Below are positions 58,531-64,000 of a DNA stretch of 64,000 nt, piece by piece (positions within the stretch are counted from its first letter, which is position 1; every line of letters starts with the position of its first letter). The stretch spans positions 429,289 to 493,288 of the forward strand of contig NZ_FOLP01000005.1 of NCBI RefSeq assembly GCF_900112425.1. The letters are read 5' to 3'. A program made the translations under genes and the position numbers. This DNA is from Variovorax sp. OK212. Lineage in GTDB: Bacteria > Pseudomonadota > Gammaproteobacteria > Burkholderiales > Burkholderiaceae_C. Below the pieces are notes generated by a model. The model did not search any database. It had not been told where the DNA came from and was given only the letters and a program-made list of their open reading frames with translations.

Positions 58531-58548
58531 TTGTCGTTCCAACGACAA
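58531..58548. promoter_or_regulatory. 18-bp palindrome in the ligase/Crp promoter region
   Basis: TTGTCGTT-CC-AACGACAA is a perfect inverted repeat 35 bp from the GTG of the ligase and 31 bp from the ATG of the Crp-type gene. Size and spacing fit a dimeric Crp/Fnr-family operator. It probably serves both divergent promoters. The half-site differs from the FNR (TTGAT) and Crp (TGTGA) consensus. Confidence 0.75.
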
Positions 58549-58579
58549 TCCTAGGGACACTACTCCCCGGAGTTTCCCG

Positions 58580-59356
58580 ATGCCTCACGGCGACCTCAAC
58601 CACAACCACGTGCTCGGCGGTTCCATCAAGGACCGCGTGCGTCCCCCCAGCGGCGCCGAACTCGACAGCATCCCCTGGCTGCACACGCTCACGCCCGCCG
58701 AGCGCCGCCGCGCCGAGGCCACGCTGGTAGTCGGCGAGGCCGAGCCCGGCGACCTGGTGTGCCGCGTCGGGCGCTCGCCCACCTATTGGTTCGGCGTGGT
58801 CGAGGGCCTGCTGAAGATGAGCAACGACAACGCCGACGGCGGCTCCGTCACCTACACCGGCGTGCCGCCCGGCGGCTGGTTCGGCGAGGGCACGGTGATG
58901 AAGCGCGAGCCCTACCGCTACAACATCCAGGCGCTGCGCCGCAGCGTGGTGGCGGGCCTGCCCATCGAGAGCTTCCACTGGCTGCTGGACCACTCCATCG
59001 GCTTCAACCGCTTCGTGATGAACCAGCTCAACGAGCGGCTGGGCCAGTTCATCGCGGCGCTGGAGATCGACCGGCTCAACAACCCCGACGCGCGCGTGGC
59101 GCGCAACCTGGTGTCGCTGTTCAACCCGGTGCTGTACCCGGGCGTGGGCGAAGTCCTGCGCATCACGCAGCAGGAGCTGGCCTACCTGGTGGGCCTGTCG
59201 CGCCAGCGCGTGAACGAGGCGCTGAACGGCCTGTCGGCGCAGGGGTTGATCCGCGTGGAGTACGGTGGCCTGCGCGTGCTCGACCTGCCGGGCCTGCGCG
59301 CGACCGCGATGTCGAACAAGAAGAACCAACCCTCCGCGGAAACGGAAACCCAATGA
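58580..59356 (+). CDS. Crp/Fnr-family transcriptional regulator
   Basis: A 258-residue regulator. A cyclic-nucleotide-binding-like sensor spans about residues 30-150 (EPGDLVCRVGRSPTYWFGVV, GVPPGGWFGEGTVMKREPY). It is followed by a dimerisation helix and the winged helix ITQQELAYLVGLSRQRVNEA. FNR-type cluster cysteines are absent (a single Cys in the sensor), so it is not an oxygen-sensing FNR. Divergent to the acyl-CoA ligase/LIV operon; the 58531-58548 palindrome is its likely target. It leads a four-gene plus-strand unit. Confidence 0.88.
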   Translation: MPHGDLNHNHVLGGSIKDRVRPPSGAELDSIPWLHTLTPAERRRAEATLVVGEAEPGDLVCRVGRSPTYWFGVVEGLLKMSNDNADGGSVTYTGVPPGGWFGEGTVMKREPYRYNIQALRRSVVAGLPIESFHWLLDHSIGFNRFVMNQLNERLGQFIAALEIDRLNNPDARVARNLVSLFNPVLYPGVGEVLRITQQELAYLVGLSRQRVNEALNGLSAQGLIRVEYGGLRVLDLPGLRATAMSNKKNQPSAETETQ

Positions 59357-59835
59357 GCCTCAAAGACCAGATCCAGATCGTTCCCGCCAATGAGCAGGCC
59401 GCCTTCGCTGCACCGCCCGAGCCGCCCGAACCGGCGAAGAAGGCGAAAGCCGCAGACGCCGGCCCCACGCTCGAAGAAGCCCTTGCGCACAACGAGCGCC
59501 TGGCCGAGAAGATCGAGGCGCTCGACGCCGTGCTGGCCAAGCCGCTCAGCGAGATCCTGGCCGACCGCGAGAAGGCCGACGAAGCCGCGCTCGCGTGGGA
59601 CCGCTTCGGCGCCATGTGGATGCTGTCGCAGCGCGCCATGCGCCGCGTGGCGCTCGACCTGGCGGCGCAGCTCGGCGTGAGCGAGGAAGAGGTGGTGGCG
59701 CGCGCCATGGTCAACGCCAATGCCGTGCTCAACGGCGCGGACGAAGTCGACCTGGGCGGCACCATCGCGCCCGCGCAGCTGCAGCACATTGCCCGCCACC
59801 GCAACTTCCTGCGCAAGCAATTCCGCACCGGTTGA
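59353..59835 (+). CDS. conserved hypothetical protein
   Basis: A 160-residue acidic then basic protein. Residues 1-60 are Ala/Pro/Glu-rich (AAFAAPPEPPEPAKKAKAAD). The rest is helical with LAEKIEALDAVLAKPLSEIL and VVARAMVNANAVLNGADEVD. Its ATG overlaps the regulator stop (ATGA), so the two are translationally coupled. No family recognised; it may form coiled-coil oligomers. Confidence 0.75.
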   Translation: MSLKDQIQIVPANEQAAFAAPPEPPEPAKKAKAADAGPTLEEALAHNERLAEKIEALDAVLAKPLSEILADREKADEAALAWDRFGAMWMLSQRAMRRVALDLAAQLGVSEEEVVARAMVNANAVLNGADEVDLGGTIAPAQLQHIARHRNFLRKQFRTG

Positions 59836-59921
59836 GCCGCGAGGCTTTCCCCAAGGCTTGCCCGCAAGGCTTTTCATTACCCCTTAACCTCCTCGCCTTC
59901 TTTCCAGAAAGTCCTTTCCCG

Positions 59922-60695
59922 ATGACCGCTTCCCACCTCACCCTCATCACCGGCGCCTCGCGCGGCCTGGGCCATGCCATGGCCGAACAGCTGCTGCAGG
60001 CCGGCCACGTGGTGCTCGGCATTTCGCGCAAGCAATCGCCCGAGCTGGCCGCGGCCGCGGATTCGGCCAAGGCCGCCGGCGCCGAGCTCACGCAATGGGA
60101 GCAGGACCTGTCCGACCCCGTGGCCGCCGCGGCCCGCCTGTCGGCCTGGCTGCAGACCGTGGACGGCCAGCGCTTCGACAGCGTCACGCTCATCAACAAC
60201 GCCGGCACCGTGGGCAACCCCGCGCCGCTGTCGCGCGCTGTGGCGTCCGAGCTGTCGCTGGCGCTGCGCATCGGCCTCGAAGCGCCGATGCTGCTCACGG
60301 CCGCCTTCCTGGGCGCCACGCGCGAATGGCGCGGCGCGCGCAAGGTGCTGAACATCTCGTCGGGCCTGGGCCGCAACGCCATGGGCAGCCAGGCGCCGTA
60401 CTGCGGCGCCAAGGCCGGCATGGACCACTTCTCGCGCGCCGTGGCGCTCGAGGAAGCGCAGGCGCCGAACGGCGCGCGCATCGTGTCGCTGGCGCCCGGC
60501 GTGATCGACACCGACATGCAGGTGCAGCTGCGCGGCGCCTCGGCCGACAAGTTCCCGGACCGCACGCGCTTCGAGAAGATGAAGAACGAAGGCATGCTCG
60601 ACAGCCCCGCCACGGCCGCCGCCAAGGTGCTGAAGTACCTGGCGCGCGCGGACTTCGGCGCGAACCCCGTGGCCGACGTGCGCGACCCGGCCTGA
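59922..60695 (+). CDS. SDR-family oxidoreductase
   Basis: A 257-residue short-chain dehydrogenase. The cofactor motif is TGASRGLGHAMAEQLL, then NNAGTVGNPAPLSRAVAS, the catalytic Ser (NISSGLGRNAMGSQ) and YxxxK as YCGAKAGMDH, and a C-terminal PGVIDTDMQVQLRGASADKF. The pattern resembles sepiapterin-reductase-like and other carbonyl-reducing SDRs. It lies 86 bp after the hypothetical gene. Confidence 0.9.
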   Translation: MTASHLTLITGASRGLGHAMAEQLLQAGHVVLGISRKQSPELAAAADSAKAAGAELTQWEQDLSDPVAAAARLSAWLQTVDGQRFDSVTLINNAGTVGNPAPLSRAVASELSLALRIGLEAPMLLTAAFLGATREWRGARKVLNISSGLGRNAMGSQAPYCGAKAGMDHFSRAVALEEAQAPNGARIVSLAPGVIDTDMQVQLRGASADKFPDRTRFEKMKNEGMLDSPATAAAKVLKYLARADFGANPVADVRDPA

Positions 60696-60733
60696 ACGCG
60701 CACGCAGCAACGCATCGAAACGGGACGCACACC

Positions 60734-60991
60734 ATGGCCACAGCCAAGTCGATCGACACCAACGACTACAAGCTCTTTCCGTCGCCGAGGAACGTGCACC
60801 GCATCATCTTCGAACACCAGGTCTTCGTGCCTTACCCGTACGCACTGATCGTGATGGACGAGTTCTACTTCAAGGGCCGCTTCAGCCTGTTCTCGGCCTG
60901 CCGCATGAGCGACGGGAAGATGGGGCAGGTGGCGACGTTCGAGCTGGCGTCGGACGTGGAGATCTTCAACACGAAGTTCGTGCCCGACTGA
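60734..60991 (+). CDS. small hypothetical protein
   Basis: An 85-residue protein with an aromatic-rich centre (HRIIFEHQVFVPYPYALIVM, EFYFKGRFSLFSACRMSDG). Composition suggests a small beta-rich soluble protein. The ATG at 60734 follows CGGGACGCACACC. No family recognised; it is the last gene of the Crp-led unit, 38 bp after the SDR. Confidence 0.65.
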   Translation: MATAKSIDTNDYKLFPSPRNVHRIIFEHQVFVPYPYALIVMDEFYFKGRFSLFSACRMSDGKMGQVATFELASDVEIFNTKFVPD

Positions 60992-61010
60992 GCCCGCGGT
61001 ATTTGCATGT

Positions 61011-61122
61011 CTCCCTCCCCTTCCGGGGGAGGGCAGGGGTGGGGGCCAGCGGCGCATCCATCGCCACGGCTTTTTCAAACGCCGTCAGCCCCCATCCCAA
61101 CCTTCCCCCGAAGGGGAAGGCG
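61011..61122. repeat. degenerate REP-like inverted repeat
   Basis: Two G/C-rich arms (61011-61046 and 61087-61122) are inverted copies with about 18 of 22 core positions matching, related in sequence to the REP pair at 55601-55712. It occupies most of the gap between two convergent genes and may also act as a bidirectional transcription barrier. Confidence 0.7.
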
Positions 61123-61132
61123 CAAGACGGGC

Positions 61133-62188
61133 TCACTGCATCACGAACCTGTCCCGCTGCGCCTGCGCGCATTCCCCCATCACGCTCAACGCCCGCTCCA
61201 CCACCGGCGTGCCCATCACGAACGGATTGGGTTGCGCCGGCTGCTGGCGCAGCGCCGCCAGCTTGCCCTGCGAGCCGTCGATGTTCGAGTGGTTCGACAG
61301 CATCACGTCGATCTTCTGCGCCGACACCACCGTGTCCATGCGCTGCGTGGCGGCGATGTAGCTGTTCAGGCGCGGCACGTCCTTGCCGAAGTTGAAGCCC
61401 GTGCCGCCCCACAGCATGGCGCGGTGCTTCTGCTTGCCCGAGGCCACGTCGAACACCGGCGAGATGGTGCCCATGGTGTGGCCCGGCGTGATGTACAGCG
61501 TGAGGGTGGTGTCGCCCAGCGTGAGGCGGTCGCCGTCCTTCACCGAGATGTCGCGCGGACCGCGCTTGGGCGGTGCGCCCCAGATCGGCGTGGCGAACTC
61601 CAGCTTGGTCTCGGTCATGGTCCAGTCGGCTTCGCTCATGACCACGCGCGCGTGGTACTTCTGCGCCAGGTAGGGTGCGCCGCCGTAGTGGTCGCCGTGG
61701 CCGTGCGTGACCAGCACGTACTTGATCTGCGCGGGGTCGAGGCCCAGCTTGCGCATGCCGCCTTCGATCAGCGCGGCGGCCTCCACCTGGTTGTTCAGCG
61801 CATCGATGAGGATGATGCCGTCCGAGGTCTTCACTGCCCACGCGCTGACCCAGTCGGCACCCACGAAGTACAGGTTGTCGAAGGCCTTGCCGGGCGGCGG
61901 CGCCGGCTTGTCGATGAGGGCGGTGAGGCTGCGGTCGAGCTCGGCCTGCTGCGGCCGCGCGTCGGCGGCGGGCTTGCACAGCGTGAGCAGCGCGCCGAGG
62001 TCGGTGCCCGCGGTCTTCGTGGCCGCCGAGACGTGGGCGGCGACGGTGGCGTTGGAGGGCGCCTGCGAGGCCGATGCCTGTGAGGCCGGGGTCTGCGCGC
62101 ACCCCTGGACGAGGGCGGCAACCGCGGCCAGCGCGGCTGTCTTCAGGAACGGTGAACGGGAAGGAAAGCGGGAAGGGAAAAGAACCAT
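61133..62188 (-). CDS. metallo-beta-lactamase-fold lipoprotein, subclass B3-like
   Basis: A 351-residue MBL-fold protein. The zinc motif THGHGDH gives His162, His164, Asp166 and His167; the later PGHTMGTIS and SNHSNIDG supply the remaining ligands, as in subclass B3. A lipobox (AALVQGC, Cys30) marks a lipoprotein. ATG at 62188 has GGAG upstream, better than the ATG at 62200. Close relatives are often annotated as B3 beta-lactamases or MBL hydrolases; substrate unknown. Convergent with the 85-residue gene. Confidence 0.85.
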   Translation of the reverse strand: MVLFPSRFPSRSPFLKTAALAAVAALVQGCAQTPASQASASQAPSNATVAAHVSAATKTAGTDLGALLTLCKPAADARPQQAELDRSLTALIDKPAPPPGKAFDNLYFVGADWVSAWAVKTSDGIILIDALNNQVEAAALIEGGMRKLGLDPAQIKYVLVTHGHGDHYGGAPYLAQKYHARVVMSEADWTMTETKLEFATPIWGAPPKRGPRDISVKDGDRLTLGDTTLTLYITPGHTMGTISPVFDVASGKQKHRAMLWGGTGFNFGKDVPRLNSYIAATQRMDTVVSAQKIDVMLSNHSNIDGSQGKLAALRQQPAQPNPFVMGTPVVERALSVMGECAQAQRDRFVMQ

Positions 62189-62248
62189 CGGTGTCTCCAT
62201 GCCGTCGCTGCGGCTTGTTCCGGAGACACCATTCTGCGGCGCGCAGGC

Positions 62249-63256
62249 TTATTCGATTGTCGCGCCCGAGGCTTGCACGATGCCCTTCCACTTGTCGTAG
62301 TCGGTCTTCAGCAGCGTGCCGAACTGGGCCGGCGTCATGCCCTGCGGCTCCGCGCCCTGGGCAATGATGGCGGCCTTCATTTCAGGCGTGGCCAGCAGCT
62401 TGTTCACTTCGGCGTTCAGCAGCGTGACCACGTCCTTGGGCGTGCCGGCCGGCACGAACAGGCCGTACCAGGTGGACACGTCGAAGTCCTTGTAGCCGAG
62501 CTCGGCCACGGTGGGCGTGTCGGGCAGCGAGGTGCTGCGCTTGGCCGAGGTGACGGCCAGCGGACGCAGCTTGCCGGCCTTGATCTGCGCCAGGGCCGAA
62601 GGCACCGACGACACCATCAGGTCGACGTTGCCCGCGAGCACGTCCATCATGGCCGCGTTGGAGCCCTTGTAGGGCACGTGGCGCATCTTGATCTTGGCGG
62701 CGCTGTCGAAGATCTCGCCGGCCAGGTGGATGGTGGTGCCGTTGCCCGGCGAGCCGTAGGTGACGGTGTCGGGCGCGGCGCGCGCGGCCTTCACCACGTC
62801 GTCGAGCGACTTGAACCTGGAGTTGGCCTGCGTGACGATCACCACCGGCGTGTAGGCCACGTGGGCCACGGCCGTGAGGTCCTTCACCGGGTTGTAGCTC
62901 AGGTTCTTGTAAAGCCAGGGCGCCACGACCATGTTGTCCTTCTGGCCCATCACGATGTCGTAGCCCGTGGGCGCGGCGCGCGCGGCCTCGGCGATGCCGA
63001 TGGTGCCGCCGGCGCCGCCGCGGTTGTCGGGCACCACGGTCCAGTGGTTGGCCTCGGTGAGCTTCTGCGCGACCAGGCGCGCCAGGATGTCGGTGCCGCC
63101 GCCGGGCGGGAAGGGCACGACCATGCGGATGGGCTTGGCGGGGTAGGCCGGGGCGGATGCGGCGGTCTGGGCGTGGGCGGTGGCCGTGAGGGCCAGCGAG
63201 AAGGTGAGCGGAAGGGCCAGCGCAATGGCCAGCGTGCCGAGGTTTCTGCGGATCAT
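62249..63256 (-). CDS. Bug/TTT-family periplasmic substrate-binding protein
   Basis: A 335-residue binding protein with signal peptide (LGTLAIALALPLTFSLALTA) and the usual strands: IRMVVPFPPGGGTDILARLV, VTYGSPGNGTTIHLAGEIFD, VPYKGSNAAMMDVLAGNVDL and TSAKRSTSLPDTPTVAELGY. Ligand unknown. It is the third orphan Bug gene in this window; the nearest gene is the MBL lipoprotein 60 bp downstream. Confidence 0.9.
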   Translation of the reverse strand: MIRRNLGTLAIALALPLTFSLALTATAHAQTAASAPAYPAKPIRMVVPFPPGGGTDILARLVAQKLTEANHWTVVPDNRGGAGGTIGIAEAARAAPTGYDIVMGQKDNMVVAPWLYKNLSYNPVKDLTAVAHVAYTPVVIVTQANSRFKSLDDVVKAARAAPDTVTYGSPGNGTTIHLAGEIFDSAAKIKMRHVPYKGSNAAMMDVLAGNVDLMVSSVPSALAQIKAGKLRPLAVTSAKRSTSLPDTPTVAELGYKDFDVSTWYGLFVPAGTPKDVVTLLNAEVNKLLATPEMKAAIIAQGAEPQGMTPAQFGTLLKTDYDKWKGIVQASGATIE

Positions 63257-63411
63257 GGGTTGTTGTCTCTTTGTCGTCTGTCGAAGCGAATCGGGGGTGC
63301 GGCGATGCCGTCACTGCACCGGGGGTGCAGTGTGCCGCAAGGCGCGCCGGAAGGATTTCTTCATTCGCGATGGGGCCCGTATCGAGGTGCGGGGGCTGTT
63401 TTGCGCGTGCC

Positions 63412-63440
63412 TTGACAGCGGGGCGCGAGCGGCGAATACT
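63412..63440 (+). promoter_or_regulatory. sigma-70 promoter of the VOC gene
   Basis: A perfect -35 TTGACA (63412-63417) and AATACT (63435-63440) are separated by 17 bp, 55 bp upstream of the VOC start codon. The rest of the 240-bp gap upstream shows no gene. Confidence 0.65.
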
Positions 63441-63495
63441 GCACCGGACGGTTGAGTAATCAAAGTTGAGTCATCAATTCTCGAAGGAGACGCTC

Positions 63496-63873
63496 ATGCT
63501 CGGAAACATCGACGCGGTGGCCAATCTCGCGGTGAAGGACCTCGCGGTGGCCCGCCGCTTCTACGAAGACACGCTGGGCCTCGCGCAGGTCGACACGGAG
63601 GGCGACGAGGTCATCGTCTACCGCAGCGGCGGCACGCGCATCAACGTGTACCGCTCGCAGTTCGCGGGCACCAACCAGGCCACGGCCGTGACCTGGCAGG
63701 TGGGCAACGACATCGGGCGCATCGCCGCGGCGCTGAAGGAGCGCGGCGTGCGCTTCGAGCACTACGACATGCCCGGCACGACGCTCGAAGGCGACCTGCA
63801 TGTCATGGGTGACATGAAGGTCGCGTGGTTCAAGGACCCGGACGGGAACATCCTGAACCTCATCAACGGCTGA
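63496..63873 (+). CDS. VOC-family (glyoxalase/bleomycin-resistance fold) protein
   Basis: A 125-residue single-chain VOC protein. The beta-alpha-beta-beta-beta modules show ANLAVKDLAVARRFYEDTLG and VAWFKDPDGNILNLIN, with the Glu/His metal positions only partly conserved. Family functions range from glyoxalase to dioxygenase and drug binding, so no specific role is assigned. AAGGAGACGCTC precedes the ATG at 63496. Confidence 0.85.
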   Translation: MLGNIDAVANLAVKDLAVARRFYEDTLGLAQVDTEGDEVIVYRSGGTRINVYRSQFAGTNQATAVTWQVGNDIGRIAAALKERGVRFEHYDMPGTTLEGDLHVMGDMKVAWFKDPDGNILNLING

Positions 63874-63884
63874 AGCTTCAGCCG
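63867..63884. other. 18-bp palindrome at the VOC stop codon
   Basis: CGGCTGAAGCTTCAGCCG is a perfect palindrome spanning the VOC stop codon, between two convergent genes. It could act as a hairpin stop for both strands, though no T tract follows. Confidence 0.55.
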
Positions 63885-63902
63885 AAGTCTCAACTGAAGG
63901 CT

Positions 63903-64000
63903 CAGCCGAAGTTCTTGGCGGCGAAGTCCCAGTTGGCCAGCTTGGCCAGGAAGGTCTCGACGAACTTCGGGCGCAGGTTGCGGTAGTCGATGTAGTACGC
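63903..64000 (-). CDS. sodB: superoxide dismutase [Fe], C-terminal part
   Basis: The 5' part lies beyond the window. The visible C-terminal 32 residues, AYYIDYRNLRPKFVETFLAK and LANWDFAAKNFG, match the iron-type SOD terminus, including the conserved YYIDYRN after the metal-binding helix. It converts superoxide to hydrogen peroxide in the cytoplasm. The 98 bp seen include the stop codon TGA (read on the minus strand at 63903-63905). Confidence 0.88.

Noticed and set aside
58531..58548. An FNR or CRP box of standard type
   Set aside because: The half-site TTGTCGTT matches neither TTGAT nor TGTGA well, and the regulator lacks FNR cysteines.

Overview
The window is GC-rich bacterial DNA. Its gene content points to a betaproteobacterium of the Comamonadaceae, most likely Variovorax or a close relative. 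The indicators are an spc/alpha ribosomal operon with C-minus S4 and S14 proteins, three orphan Bug-type (TTT) substrate-binding proteins, a hybrid CoA-thioester aromatic pathway, a LIV-type ABC cluster bracketed by acyl-CoA ligases, and DUF1840 and PA2169-type small proteins. This placement is inferred from protein similarity and gene order as I know them; no database search was run.

Layout. 1-7513 holds the spc and alpha ribosomal operons from the 3' end of rpsN to rplQ, with secY and rpoA. The junctions rpsK/rpsD, rpsD/rpoA and rpoA/rplQ each carry RNA hairpins, and no infA lies between secY and rpmJ. An initiator tRNA-fMet follows at 7535-7611 with its own -10 box and a strong terminator. 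7715-9454 holds an HD-domain protein divergent from a GlxA-type AraC regulator. 9483-16420 is a tightly overlapping minus-strand operon for aerobic 2-aminobenzoate or salicylate degradation through CoA thioesters: monooxygenase/reductase, MarR, enoyl-CoA hydratase, acyl-CoA dehydrogenase, CoA ligase and RidA. 16.5-25.3 kb holds a cyclopropane-fatty-acid synthase, a Bug protein, two LysR regulators next to an SDR and a peroxiredoxin-like protein, and an E1 alpha/beta/MarR operon. 25.3-31.5 kb holds an AT-rich intergenic region, a ParD-like/methionine aminopeptidase pair, an orphan response regulator, a phospholipase D-type enzyme and several small or hypothetical proteins.

31.8-36.3 kb is a xylose-type sugar ABC operon (xylF-xylH-xylG) ending in its ROK repressor, with a matching palindromic operator upstream. 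36.3-39.8 kb is a Fis-type regulator without an AAA+ domain, divergent from a PQQ- and haem c-dependent alcohol dehydrogenase. 39.9-43.1 kb is a two-gene exported operon of unknown function. 43.2-51.2 kb holds a Bug protein, an M48 protease fused to a type IV pilin-like domain, a PfpI-type protein, a divergent pair of citrate synthase homologues (one with an N-terminal DNA-binding domain), a membrane protein and a PaaK-like CoA ligase. 51.3-58.5 kb is a complete LIV-type ABC transporter with a second acyl-CoA ligase, divergent from a Crp/Fnr-type regulator operon (58.6-61.0 kb). The end holds a B3-like metallo-beta-lactamase-fold lipoprotein, another Bug protein, a VOC protein and the 3' end of sodB.

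Several regulator/target pairs come with visible palindromes in shared promoter regions: abm-like operon, LysR/SDR, ParD-like, xyl, PQQ dehydrogenase, citrate synthase pair and Crp/ligase. The least described elements are the HTH-citrate synthase with its divergent paralogue, the M48-pilin fusion, the ParD-like/MAP pair, the enamine-handling RidA in the aromatic operon, and the two-gene exported operon at 39.9-43.1 kb.
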